From: Aeromonas tecta
GTDB lineage: Bacteria > Pseudomonadota > Gammaproteobacteria > Enterobacterales > Aeromonadaceae
Length of the DNA: 64,000 nt
Direction: 5' to 3'
Assembly: GCF_000820185.1 (NCBI RefSeq)
Contig: NZ_CDCA01000019.1
Coordinates: forward strand, 62,001-126,000
Both the position numbers and the translations under genes were made by a program. Shown in pieces: positions 47,882 through 56,531 of the stretch. Each line of letters opens with the position of its first letter. Position 1 is the stretch's first letter. Below the pieces are notes generated by a model. The model saw nothing but the letters and a program-made list of their open reading frames with translations. It searched no databases and had not been told where the DNA came from.

Positions 47882-48409
47882 ATGTTCAGGCAAATAATGA
47901 TGAGTGCTGCCCTGCTGTCGGTGGCGCTGCTTTCCGGTTGTGCTTCCATACCCATGGCCGATGCCACCGCGGATGTCCAGGCCAAGCAGTTTGTTGCACT
48001 CAAGGATGTGGCCAACCTCTATGTCTATCGCAATGAAACCTTTGGTGCGGCTCTCAAGATGCCGGTGCTGGTGGATGGCATGGCGGTCGGCGACACGGTG
48101 GCCCACAGCTATATCCTCAAGCAGGTGACACTAGGCAGCCACACCATCACCTCCAAGTCGGAGAACGATGCCACCCTGACCCTCAGCACAGAGGCAGGTA
48201 AAAACTACTACGTCTGGCAGGAGGTCAAGATGGGCCTGCTGATGGCCCGCTCCAAGCTCAGCGAAGTCAGCGAAGTCAGCGAAGTCAGCGAAGTCAGCGA
48301 AGTCAGCGAAGTCAGCGAAGTCAGCGAAGTCAGCGAAGTCAGCGAAGTCAGCGAAGTCAGCGAAGATGAGGGTAGACAAGGGGTGATGGAGAGCAAGTTG
48401 ATCCAGTGA
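47882..48409 (+). CDS. DUF2846-like lipoprotein with (Ser-Glu-Val) repeats
   Basis: This 175-aa protein has a lipoprotein signal and lipobox LLSGC (MMSAALLSVALLSGCASIPM), so it should be lipidated at Cys20. A DUF2846-like domain follows (about 35-125: ANLYVYRNETFGAALKMPVLVDG, AHSYILKQVTLGSHTITSKSE, KNYYVWQEVKMG). Eleven perfect SEV tripeptides from a 9-bp DNA repeat then lead into EDEGRQGV. Changes in copy number keep the frame, so tail length can vary. The ribosome site is poor; ATG 47897 is an alternative. Confidence 0.85.
   Translation: MFRQIMMSAALLSVALLSGCASIPMADATADVQAKQFVALKDVANLYVYRNETFGAALKMPVLVDGMAVGDTVAHSYILKQVTLGSHTITSKSENDATLTLSTEAGKNYYVWQEVKMGLLMARSKLSEVSEVSEVSEVSEVSEVSEVSEVSEVSEVSEVSEDEGRQGVMESKLIQ
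48260..48358 (+). repeat. Eleven perfect 9-bp tandem repeats (AGCGAAGTC) in a lipoprotein gene
   Basis: Units run every 9 bp from 48260; the twelfth, at 48359, changes to AGCGAAGAT. All eleven are identical, meaning recent expansion by slippage. Confidence 0.97.
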
Positions 48410-48503
48410 TTTAATAAAATATAAATAGTCAGCGTTATATTTCCAAATGAAATTATGGCTGTGGTTATTCTATTGATAAATTATTTCCATATAGGAACGA
48501 GTG

Positions 48504-49895
48504 ATGTTTAATCTTTTAATGTGTATAGAAAATGACGACTGGGACATTCATGGTAAAACCAGTGGCACAACATCGTTCCCCATTTCTAGATTTCTAGAAA
48601 ATACACCACGAGAAATATCAAAGCAATTCTATCCAATTAATCATGCCGCCTTGAAATTTATAGAAAATTTACCAACACTCTTTATGACCGAGCTCTTTTC
48701 AAGGGATAATGATAACGGTGGCTATGATGAATTAATAAAAATTTGCACAGGAAAAATAATAAGCCCAAGGATAAATGATGGTGATATAGAATTCGAATTT
48801 TTAGTTGAAGAGAACTTTGGGGAAATAGAACTCAATAGAGATAAACAGAAGCAATATAGAGAAATTTTAGAAGCAGGCTCTTTTGGTCTTACAAGAACGC
48901 ACTGGGCAATTAAAAACAAAAGGCTTTCTGATATTTTACTAGAATTGGGTTTAGGTAATAATTCTTCTACCACCGATCTTGAGGATGATCAGAATGGGGT
49001 ACATTTTTTACCCGAAGAAGACATAAAGACAATTGATAGCATTGAAGAGTTTCTCAGTACAGTTTTAGTACTTAATGTGTCTAAAAATAATGAAGTTTTT
49101 TATCGTGGACATGCAAGTAAAGACTTTCATCTAGAGCCATCTCTATTTAGGAAAAATGAACAAGGCCAGTTTAAATATTTTCACAATGAAGATATTATGA
49201 TTAGAGAATTATTAACTGTTCAACCGGTGGAATTTCAGCCTGATAGATTTATGCTCGATAAGTTGGTCAGAATGCAACACTACGGATTACCAACTAGATT
49301 ATTGGACGTCACATCAAACCCGCTTATAGCGCTTTATTTTTCGTGCTCGGAAGTTGTAAAAGATACACATGGAAATGAACTAGATGGTCAAGTGATAATA
49401 ATGGAGACGCCAAAATCTGAAATTAAGTTCTTTGATTCTGACACTGTAAGCTGTCTATCGCATCTAGCGTTACTCTCTGCAGAGCAAAAAAGTAAATTAC
49501 AAATTGAAAAAATGGAGGATGATCAGGAGAAAAGTGTTGCTAATTTTAATAATAGCGAAGTATGCTCTCAGTTAGTTCACCTTATTAAAGATGAGAAAAG
49601 CTATTTTAAAAATATTGTTAGGCCTCAGGATATAAATAAGATACTTTTTGTAAGAGGTAGAATATCCAATGAGAGGATATCATCTCAGTCAGGTGCTTTT
49701 TTGATTTTTGGCAATGATGCAATACTTCCTGAAACAGGACACAGCACATTGAAAATAACTAAGATAAATATAAAAAACAAATCCAAAATAATGAGCCAAT
49801 TAAACATCTTAAATATAAATGAAAGTACAATCTACCCGGGGATAGAAAAGGCAGCAAAAGAAATTTCAAAAAAATACAGTTTATTATCTACATAA
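48504..49895 (+). CDS. FRG-domain protein
   Basis: This 463-aa protein has its FRG domain in the middle: FYRGHASKDFHLEPSLFRK near 200 and KLVRMQHYGLPTRLLDVTSNPLIALYFSC near 255-283. The ~170-residue N-terminus (CIENDDWDIHGKTSGTTSFP..., LEAGSFGLTRTHWAIKNKRL) and the C-terminus are unfamiliar. FRG proteins recur in anti-phage defence islands but have no settled activity. The ATG at 48504 follows AGGA. Codon use is AT-rich, unlike the flanks, so it is probably acquired. Confidence 0.85.
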   Translation: MFNLLMCIENDDWDIHGKTSGTTSFPISRFLENTPREISKQFYPINHAALKFIENLPTLFMTELFSRDNDNGGYDELIKICTGKIISPRINDGDIEFEFLVEENFGEIELNRDKQKQYREILEAGSFGLTRTHWAIKNKRLSDILLELGLGNNSSTTDLEDDQNGVHFLPEEDIKTIDSIEEFLSTVLVLNVSKNNEVFYRGHASKDFHLEPSLFRKNEQGQFKYFHNEDIMIRELLTVQPVEFQPDRFMLDKLVRMQHYGLPTRLLDVTSNPLIALYFSCSEVVKDTHGNELDGQVIIMETPKSEIKFFDSDTVSCLSHLALLSAEQKSKLQIEKMEDDQEKSVANFNNSEVCSQLVHLIKDEKSYFKNIVRPQDINKILFVRGRISNERISSQSGAFLIFGNDAILPETGHSTLKITKINIKNKSKIMSQLNILNINESTIYPGIEKAAKEISKKYSLLST

Positions 49896-49968
49896 TCCAT
49901 GAGGGATATAGTTTGGATAACAGACTGTAATAAATCGAAAAATAAAATGTTCGATAAAATGCATAACC

Positions 49969-49995
49969 ACCAACCCTGCCTAAGCCGGGTTGGTG
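49969..49995 (-). terminator. Copy of the uvrD terminator beside the uvrD remnant
   Basis: CACCAACCCTGC-CTAA-GCCGGGTTGGTG has the same design and loop as the true uvrD terminator at 51239-51268, which shows the duplication covers the terminator too. Confidence 0.75.
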
Positions 49996-50014
49996 AAGTC
50001 TAGAGCGACGAGCG

Positions 50015-50305
50015 TTACAACACACCGTCACCAAACACTTGGTACTGACCTTGTCAAACTAGATCATCATACGGCTCTACTGGCCGCCCCTTCGAAGTTG
50101 AGTTCCAGCCCTTCCCCAAATCTCGGGTGTAGCACCCGCTAGCCGAACTTGATGCCGCTGCGTCGACGCTTTGTTTCACCTTGTTCTGACTAAAGCGGCC
50201 GTACTGGGTCGGGCGGCTGACCTGGGTGCGCAGCCGGATCTCTTCCAGACACTCGACGGGCATCTCGCGGCTGTAGATGCAATGGCTCTCGACATAACAT
50301 GATGT
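50015..50305 (-). pseudogene. Decayed second copy of the uvrD 3' end
   Basis: On the minus strand it matches the last ~108 codons of uvrD (REMPVECLEEIRLRTQVSRP and TQYGRFSQNKV are readable), with many substitutions and broken frames. A 33-bp stretch present in uvrD is missing, cleanly removed between two CATCTCGCG repeats. The copy ends at the homologue of the uvrD stop and is followed by a copy of the uvrD terminator. It flanks the membrane-anchored gene 50403-51158 together with the intact uvrD end. Confidence 0.88.
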
Positions 50306-50402
50306 GGTTTTGGGGTACATCCAGCTTTTGGCTACGACACAGACAATCAACCATAAAAAACTCTAGAAAGATGAATATCCCAAGCTTCGTGGCTCAGATC
50401 AG

Positions 50403-51158
50403 CTATTTTACTTCACAGTTGTCATTTATTTCAAACTGAGGTTGATTTATTGGTCTAATCCATTGAGCAAGAAACCAATCATGCTGCAGTGTGCCATCTT
50501 TCGAGAACAAGTCCGTCCCCTGTGTAATATTAAATGAAAAACTATGTTTCTTCCTTTCCTCTCCAGTATATATATTTGCAATTATCTCTGCATTTTGACC
50601 ATATTTTTTAGTCAACAAATCATTTAGGACTTCTACAAAATAGATCTCATGAATGCCTACACCGATATCAGGTTCAAAAATATGAATATATTGAAAGTTG
50701 ATATCAGACATTACGCTGCTCAAATCGGATAAGTGAATTGAGTTGCCGATTTTTATCCAGATTGTTTTACCGGGTTTTATTGTCAATGGTTCATTATTAT
50801 TTTCGCTAGACGATAAAATACATATACCTTGTCTACCAGCTTTGCCTTTGCTAATCAAGGCGCTACCACGCCCCTCAACATCGGCGGACACTATCATGAT
50901 CGGCAACATACTGTAGTTTCTGATGCTCATCATTAAGAACACATCATCCTGTTCTTTATTAAAACTATTTTTAATACGAAAAGGCTCAAGACGAGCTTGA
51001 ACTACAGCAATGCTTTTCCTAGGTTGCCACGATGCAATTACATCTATAGCATCATTAATATTCCCTAAACTTGCTGCTAGGCTAACTATTATCGCCCCTA
51101 AGGTTAAAACCATATTCCATTTTGATTTCAAGAACTTTTTTATATTTTCAATCATCAT
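50403..51158 (-). CDS. Membrane-anchored protein of unknown function, 251 aa
   Basis: One N-terminal transmembrane helix (KWNMVLTLGAIIVSLAASLG) precedes a ~205-residue domain that looks beta-rich (DVFLMMSIRNYSMLPIMIVSADVEGRG, PGKTIWIKIGNSIHLSD). No family recognised. It is AT-rich and sits between the uvrD remnant and the intact uvrD, on the same strand as both. It starts at ATG 51158 or 51155, with no strong ribosome site. It is likely acquired cargo. Confidence 0.7.
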   Translation of the reverse strand: MMIENIKKFLKSKWNMVLTLGAIIVSLAASLGNINDAIDVIASWQPRKSIAVVQARLEPFRIKNSFNKEQDDVFLMMSIRNYSMLPIMIVSADVEGRGSALISKGKAGRQGICILSSSENNNEPLTIKPGKTIWIKIGNSIHLSDLSSVMSDINFQYIHIFEPDIGVGIHEIYFVEVLNDLLTKKYGQNAEIIANIYTGEERKKHSFSFNITQGTDLFSKDGTLQHDWFLAQWIRPINQPQFEINDNCEVK

Positions 51159-51238
51159 GCGAAGTTCTCATTTCTTCTCGTATGAGGTCAGCTCAGAAAA
51201 AATTCCCTGTTAGATTAAATCTATCGTCACAAATGATG

Positions 51239-51268
51239 TAATCAACCCGGCCTAAGCCGGGTTGATTA
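51239..51268 (-). terminator. Terminator of uvrD
   Basis: TAATCAACCCGGC-CTAA-GCCGGGTTGATTA is a 13-bp perfect stem starting 19 bp after the uvrD stop. Confidence 0.8.
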
Positions 51269-51287
51269 CATCAAAAGGCGAGGAGAG

Positions 51288-53459
51288 TTACAGCGCCTCT
51301 AACCGTGCATAGGCCGTCACCAACCACTTGGCACCGACGTCGTCGAACTGGATCTGTACCCGGCTCTGGGGGCCGACCCCTTCGAAGTTCAGCACTATGC
51401 CCTCCCCGAATTTTGGGTGCAGCACCCGCTGGCCAAGTTTGATGCCGCTGGCGTCGAAGCTCTGCTGCACCTCGTTCTGGCTAAAGCGGCCATATTGGGT
51501 GGGGCGGCTCACCTGGGTGCGCAGCCGGATCTCCTCAAGGCACTCGGCGGGCATCTCGCGAATAAAGCGGCTTGGCTTATGCTGCATCTCGCGGCCGTAG
51601 ATGCGGCGGCTCTCCGCATAACAGATGTAGAGCTTCTCCATGGCGCGGGTCATGCCCACGTAGCAGAGGCGGCGCTCCTCCTCGAGGCGGCCCGATTCCT
51701 CGGTGGATTGCTGGCTCGGGAACATGCCCTCCTCCAGTCCCACCAGCAGCACCAGCGGGAACTCCAGCCCCTTGGCGCTGTGCAGCGTCATCAATTGCAC
51801 CGCATCGGCGTATTCGTCCGCCTGATTCTCGCCGGATTCGAGCGCCGCGTGGGCGAGGAAGGCGGAGAGATCGCTCATGTCTTCCAGCTCATCCGGACGC
51901 TGGTACTGGCGGCAGGCGGTCACCAGCTCGTCCAGGTTTTCTACCCGTGCCTGGGACTTCTCGCCTTTTTCCGCCAAGTACATGGCCTTGAGGCCGGAGT
52001 TTTGGATGGCGATATCTGCCTGCTGATGCAGGGGCAACATGGAGACTTGTTCTTCCAGCGCATCGACCAGCTCGACGAAGCCGCGCACCGCGTTGCCGGC
52101 ACGGCCGGTCAGCACCTTGTCGTTGAGCAGTACCCTGGCCGATTGCCAGAGGTTGAGCCCTTGATCCCTAGCGTTGCTCCGCAAGATCTCCAGGGTGCGA
52201 TCGCCGATGCCGCGGGTCGGGGTGTTGACGACCCGCTCGAAGCTGGCGTCGTCGCCTCTGTTGTTGATGAGGCGTAGGTAGGCCATCGCATCCTTGATTT
52301 CCTGGCGCTCGAAGAAGCGCAGACCGCCGTAGATGCGGTACGGCATGGCGTCCTGCATCAGCGCCTCTTCCAGCACCCGTGACTGGGCGTTGGAGCGATA
52401 GAGGATGGCGCAGTCGGTGAGCAGGCCGCCTTTCTCCTTCCAGTCCTTGAGGCGACCGACCACGAAGCGGGCCTCGTCCACCTCGTTGAAGGCGGCATAG
52501 AGCGAGATGGGATCGCCCTCGGCCCCCTCGGTCCACAGCTCCTTGCCGAGCCGGTCCGAGTTGTTGGCGATGACGCTGTTGGCCGCTTTCAGGATATTGG
52601 CGGTGGAGCGGTAATTCTGCTCGAGGCGAATGGTTTCGGCGCCCTGATAGTCGGTCAAGAAGCGCTGGATGTTCTCTATCTTGGCGCCGCGCCAGCCGTA
52701 GATGGACTGGTCATCGTCGCCGACGATCATCACCCGACCGGTTTCCCCGGCCAGCATCCGCAGCCAGGCGTACTGAATGCCGTTGGTGTCCTGGAACTCG
52801 TCCACCAATATGTTCTGGAAGCGATCCCGGTAGTGCTCGAGGATGTGCGGCCGGTTCAGCCACAGCTCGTGGGCACGCAGCAACAGCTCGGCAAAATCCA
52901 CCAGCCCGGAGCGATCGCAGGTCTCCTGGTAGGTCTTGTAGATCTGCTGATAGGTGCGGGTGACGGGGTCGCCGTACAGATCGATGTCACCGGGGCGCAG
53001 CCCTTCATCTTTCTTGCCGTTGATGTAACCCATCACGGCGCGAGGCGCCCAGTGCTTCTCGTCCAGGTTCAGCGCCTTGATGACACGGCGGATCAAGCGG
53101 TATTGATCGTCGGAGTCGAGGATCTGGAAATCCTGCGGCAGGCCCGCATCCAGATGGTGGGCCCGCAGCAATCGGTGGGCGATGCCGTGGAAGGTGCCAA
53201 TCCACATGCCACGCACGCCGTCGCCAATGACTTTCTCGACCCGGCCACGCATCTCGGCGGCCGCCTTGTTGGTAAAAGTCACGGCGATGATGGAGAAGGG
53301 TGAACAACGCTCCACCTGCATCAGCCAGGCGATACGGTGCACCAGCACCCGGGTCTTGCCCGAGCCGGCACCGGCCAGTACCAGCAGATTGCTACGGGGC
53401 GCCGCGACTGCGTCTCTTTGCTTGTCGTTGAGCCCGTCGAGCAGGGTTGAAACGTCCAT
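51288..53459 (-). CDS. uvrD: DNA helicase II UvrD
   Basis: This 723-aa superfamily 1A 3'-5' helicase acts in nucleotide-excision and mismatch repair. Walker A is LAGAGSGKTRVL, Walker B is VDEFQDTNGIQY, and VGDDDQSIYGWRGA, LEQNYRS, TLHSAKGLEFP and YVGMTRA complete the motif set. The C-terminal Tudor-like domain (GQRVLHPKFGEGIVLNFEG) binds RNA polymerase in E. coli. The ATG at 53459 has AGGAG five bases upstream. A LexA box overlaps its promoter. Confidence 0.98.
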   Translation of the reverse strand: MDVSTLLDGLNDKQRDAVAAPRSNLLVLAGAGSGKTRVLVHRIAWLMQVERCSPFSIIAVTFTNKAAAEMRGRVEKVIGDGVRGMWIGTFHGIAHRLLRAHHLDAGLPQDFQILDSDDQYRLIRRVIKALNLDEKHWAPRAVMGYINGKKDEGLRPGDIDLYGDPVTRTYQQIYKTYQETCDRSGLVDFAELLLRAHELWLNRPHILEHYRDRFQNILVDEFQDTNGIQYAWLRMLAGETGRVMIVGDDDQSIYGWRGAKIENIQRFLTDYQGAETIRLEQNYRSTANILKAANSVIANNSDRLGKELWTEGAEGDPISLYAAFNEVDEARFVVGRLKDWKEKGGLLTDCAILYRSNAQSRVLEEALMQDAMPYRIYGGLRFFERQEIKDAMAYLRLINNRGDDASFERVVNTPTRGIGDRTLEILRSNARDQGLNLWQSARVLLNDKVLTGRAGNAVRGFVELVDALEEQVSMLPLHQQADIAIQNSGLKAMYLAEKGEKSQARVENLDELVTACRQYQRPDELEDMSDLSAFLAHAALESGENQADEYADAVQLMTLHSAKGLEFPLVLLVGLEEGMFPSQQSTEESGRLEEERRLCYVGMTRAMEKLYICYAESRRIYGREMQHKPSRFIREMPAECLEEIRLRTQVSRPTQYGRFSQNEVQQSFDASGIKLGQRVLHPKFGEGIVLNFEGVGPQSRVQIQFDDVGAKWLVTAYARLEAL

Positions 53460-53467
53460 CACCACTC

Positions 53468-53483
53468 CTGTTTATTTATACAG
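53468..53483 (-). promoter_or_regulatory. LexA (SOS) box of uvrD
   Basis: CTGTTTATTTATACAG is a perfect CTGT-N8-ACAG site with an AT-rich centre, 9 bp upstream of the start codon. It predicts SOS induction of uvrD, as in E. coli. Confidence 0.85.
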
Positions 53484-53617
53484 GCGGCGATTATACGGCC
53501 TGCGGGGCCAGAGACCAAATCGGCGTGACAATAGGGTTCTTGTCCTGCTCACCAGAACAAGATGCTGTTCCCATGCCACAAATTAGCGCCAATGGAAGCC
53601 ACCTTTTTCATCAATGC

Positions 53618-53633
53618 GCGAAAACGCTTGCAT
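53618..53633 (+). promoter_or_regulatory. PurR-like operator 1 upstream of the nucleoside transporter
   Basis: GCGAAAACGCTTGCAT reads ATGCAAGCGTTTTCGC on the other strand. It matches the PurR pattern ANGCAANCGNTTNCNT at all defined positions but the last. A TATAAC -10-like sequence overlaps its right edge (53633-53638). Confidence 0.7.
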
Positions 53634-53753
53634 ATAACTCGATGAATACAAATGAAAATGTCGTTTGAACCCTATTAATCGCAGCATTTAGTTCTAAAAA
53701 CAAAGCTAAAAACAAACACTTATAAAGCAATTTGCTTATATTTCAAACCGTTA

Positions 53754-53769
53754 ACGCAAACGTTTTTCC
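53754..53769 (+). promoter_or_regulatory. PurR-like operator 2 upstream of the nucleoside transporter
   Basis: ACGCAAACGTTTTTCC matches ANGCAANCGNTTNCNT in its left half and centre, with mismatches at the right edge. The imperfect palindrome TATAAAGCAATTTGCTTATA lies just upstream (53721-53740). Confidence 0.6.
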
Positions 53770-53877
53770 TTTATGATCTCCTTGACCCACAAACTGGCTC
53801 ACTTACAGTTAGCCAGCGTGCTTTATGACCTGTTCAGACAGGTTGTGGACCCTCACATAACAATCAAGGATACGATC

Positions 53878-54876
53878 GTGACTAAAGTGCTCAAGCTGGC
53901 CACCGTGGCCGCCCTCACCCTTGCTGCCCTTTCTGCCCAGGCAGCCTCCGACCCTGCCGTCATCTATGACACCGCCGGCAAATTCGACAAGTCATTCAAC
54001 GAAGCCGTGTTCCGTAACGGCGTCGAAGTCTACAACAAGGACAAAGGCGTCAAGGTCAAGGAGTTCGAACCCCAGAACGAAGCCCAGCGTGAGCAGGGTC
54101 TGCGCCGTCTGGCCAGCCGTGGCAACAGCCCGATCGTCGCCGTTGGCTTCAACATGGGTTCCGCGGTAGAGAAAGTCGCCACCGAATTCCCGAAAACCCA
54201 GTTCACCATCATCGACATGGTGGTCGACAAGCCGAACGTACAGTCCCTCATCTTCAAGGAGCATGAAGGTTCCTTCCTGGTGGGCGCGCTGGCTGCCATC
54301 GCTTCCAAGACCGGCAAAGTCGGCTTCGTGGGCGGCATGGACATCCCGCTGATCCGCAAATTCCAGTGCGGCTACGAGCAGGGCGCCAAGTACATCAATC
54401 CGAAGATCGACGTGTACCAGAACATGACCGGCTCCACCCCGGCGGCCTTTGCTGACCCGGCCAAGGGTGCAGAACTGGCCAAGTCCCAGTTCGCCAAGGG
54501 CGCTGACGTGGTCTATGCCGCCGCCGGCGGTACCGGTATCGGTGTTTACCAGGCAGCCAAGGACGAAGGCAAGTTTGCCATCGGCGTGGATTCCAACCAG
54601 AACCACCTGCAACCGGGCACCATGCTGACCTCCATGGTCAAGGACGTCGGCCTGGCCGCGTACAAGTCCTGGGATGACGGCGCCAAGGGCACCTGGAAAC
54701 CGGGTATCCAGACCCTGGGTCTGGCCGAAGGTGGTGTGGATTGGGCAATCGACGAGAACAACAAGGCGCTGATCACGCCGGAAATGAAAACCAAGGTTGA
54801 CGCCATCAAGGCCGACATCATCGCCGGCAAGATCAAAGTGCACGACTATATGAGTGACAACTCCTGCAAATACTGA
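53878..54876 (+). CDS. BMP-family nucleoside ABC transporter substrate-binding protein
   Basis: This is a 332-aa periplasmic binding protein with a signal peptide (MTKVLKLATVAALTLAALSAQA). The BMP/PnrA signature is present: VIYDTAGKFDKSFNEAVFRNG, IVAVGFNMG, GSFLVGALAA, GFVGGMDIPLIRKFQCGYEQGA and GVDSNQN. PnrA-type proteins bind purine nucleosides. It starts at GTG 53878 with AAGGA eight bases upstream. PurR-like boxes in front fit a purine function. A terminator separates it from the ATPase gene, so the binding protein is probably made in excess. Confidence 0.93.
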   Translation: MTKVLKLATVAALTLAALSAQAASDPAVIYDTAGKFDKSFNEAVFRNGVEVYNKDKGVKVKEFEPQNEAQREQGLRRLASRGNSPIVAVGFNMGSAVEKVATEFPKTQFTIIDMVVDKPNVQSLIFKEHEGSFLVGALAAIASKTGKVGFVGGMDIPLIRKFQCGYEQGAKYINPKIDVYQNMTGSTPAAFADPAKGAELAKSQFAKGADVVYAAAGGTGIGVYQAAKDEGKFAIGVDSNQNHLQPGTMLTSMVKDVGLAAYKSWDDGAKGTWKPGIQTLGLAEGGVDWAIDENNKALITPEMKTKVDAIKADIIAGKIKVHDYMSDNSCKY

Positions 54877-54905
54877 GTCATTGCTACGACTCTCAACCCT
54901 AAATG

Positions 54906-54929
54906 ACCGGCCCGCACGGGCCGGTTTTT
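54906..54929 (+). terminator. Attenuating terminator after the binding-protein gene
   Basis: ACCGGCCC-GCAC-GGGCCGGT is followed by TTTTA. It sits inside the transporter operon. Confidence 0.85.
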
Positions 54930-54962
54930 AGTCTCTCCTTCATGACCCGCAAGGACTGCATC

Positions 54963-56531
54963 ATGGACCAGACAGATCGCTATGCCATCGAATTAAGAGG
55001 TATCGATAAGCGGTTCGGCGACGTATACGCCAACAAGCAGATCGACCTCAAGGTTCGTAAAGGCAGTATTCACGGCATCGTCGGCGAAAATGGCGCCGGC
55101 AAGTCGACCCTGATGAGCATCATCTACGGTTTCTACCACGCCGATAAAGGCGAGATGCTGATCGACGGTAGCCCCTTCAAACCCCATGGCTCACAAGATG
55201 CGATTGCCGCAGGCGTGGGCATGGTGCATCAGCATTTTATGCTGGTGAACAACTTCACCGTGCTGGAGAACGTCATCCTCGGCGCGGAAAACGGCTGGCA
55301 TCTGGGCAAGAGCCTGGCGGCGGCCGAGAAATTGCTCGGCGAGCTGGCACGGGACTATGGTCTCGAGGTGCCGCTGCACGAGAAGGTCGAGGATCTGCCG
55401 GTGGGCCTGCAACAGCGGGTCGAGATCCTCAAGGCGCTCTATCGCGGTGCCCGCATCCTGATCCTCGACGAGCCGACCGGGGTACTGACCCCGCAAGAGG
55501 CGGATCACCTGTTCGAGGTGCTAAAAAAGCTGCGCGATCAGGGCGCGACCATCATCCTCATCACCCACAAGCTGCGGGAGATCCTGGCCATTACCGATCA
55601 GGTCTCCATCATGCGCCGTGGCGAGATGGTGGCCCACGTCGCCACCAAGGATACCGACAAGGAGCAGCTCGCCGAACTGATGGTGGGCCGCAAGGTGCGC
55701 CTCAAGGTCGACAAGGGCGCCGCCCAGCCGGGCGAGGCCAAGCTCAAGGTTGAGGGGTTGTCTTATTTCGATGATGCCAAGGTGGAACGGGTCAAATCCG
55801 TCAGCTTCGAGGTCCGCGCAGGGGAAGTGGTCGGCATCGCCGGCGTCTCCGGCAACGGTCAGTCCGAGCTGCTCAGCCTGCTCGGCGGCATCATCAAGCC
55901 GAGCAAGGGCAACTTCACCATCCACGGCAACGGCCAGGCCCACGTGGTGAACCTGGCGCAACCGGCCAACCCGGAACAGGTGCGTAACTTCGGTCTCGGC
56001 CACATCCCGGAAGACCGCCACAAGATGGGGCTGATCAATCGCTTCGAGGCGAAAGAGGCCTTCATCCTCGGTTATCACAGACGTGCCCAGTACAACAAGG
56101 GCTGGCTGCAGAACAAGGAGGCGATCCGCCAGGATTGCCAGGCCAAGATGGACAAGTGGGACGTGCGCCCGCCCCATCCTGAGCACAAGACGGCGAACTT
56201 CTCCGGCGGCAACCAGCAGAAACTGGTGATCGCCCGCGAGGTGGAGCAAGACCCGGATGTGCTGCTGGTCGGTCAGCCGACCCGTGGCGTCGACATCGGC
56301 GCCATCGAGTATATCCACCAGCAGATCATTGCCATGCGCGACAAGGGCAAGGCGGTGCTGCTGGTGTCGGTGGAGCTGGACGAGATCATGAGCCTGTCTG
56401 ACCGCATCCTGGTCATCGCCGATGGTCGCATCGTCGGTGAGCTGGACGGCGCCAAGGCGGACGAACGCACCATAGGCCTTATGATGGCTAACATAGTCCC
56501 CGACGAGATTGCCAAGGAGGCTCGCCCATGA
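54963..56531 (+). CDS. Nucleoside ABC transporter ATPase (two nucleotide-binding domains)
   Basis: This 522-aa protein has two fused ABC domains. The first has Walker A GENGAGKS, a degenerate signature LPVGLQQRVEIL and Walker B ILILDEP. The second has GVSGNGQSELL in place of Walker A and FSGGNQQKLVIAREV / LLVGQPTRGVDIG. This duplication is typical of BMP-linked (NupA/YufO-type) and sugar importers. The start codon of the next gene overlaps its stop by 4 bp. Confidence 0.95.
   Translation: MDQTDRYAIELRGIDKRFGDVYANKQIDLKVRKGSIHGIVGENGAGKSTLMSIIYGFYHADKGEMLIDGSPFKPHGSQDAIAAGVGMVHQHFMLVNNFTVLENVILGAENGWHLGKSLAAAEKLLGELARDYGLEVPLHEKVEDLPVGLQQRVEILKALYRGARILILDEPTGVLTPQEADHLFEVLKKLRDQGATIILITHKLREILAITDQVSIMRRGEMVAHVATKDTDKEQLAELMVGRKVRLKVDKGAAQPGEAKLKVEGLSYFDDAKVERVKSVSFEVRAGEVVGIAGVSGNGQSELLSLLGGIIKPSKGNFTIHGNGQAHVVNLAQPANPEQVRNFGLGHIPEDRHKMGLINRFEAKEAFILGYHRRAQYNKGWLQNKEAIRQDCQAKMDKWDVRPPHPEHKTANFSGGNQQKLVIAREVEQDPDVLLVGQPTRGVDIGAIEYIHQQIIAMRDKGKAVLLVSVELDEIMSLSDRILVIADGRIVGELDGAKADERTIGLMMANIVPDEIAKEARP

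Larger units (their letters stand above)
48410..51240. other. AT-rich foreign-looking segment between the lipoprotein gene and uvrD
   Basis: Base composition falls sharply from GC-rich flanks to AT-rich DNA at about 48410. It stays AT-rich except for the decayed uvrD fragment (50015-50305), and GC content returns at the uvrD terminator. The segment holds an FRG-domain gene, the uvrD remnant and a membrane-anchored gene. No integrase or transposase is seen. Confidence 0.75.

Noticed and set aside
48131-48379. Open frame of FAD repeats antisense to the SEV repeats
   Set aside because: It is only the reverse reading of the 9-bp repeat within the lipoprotein gene.
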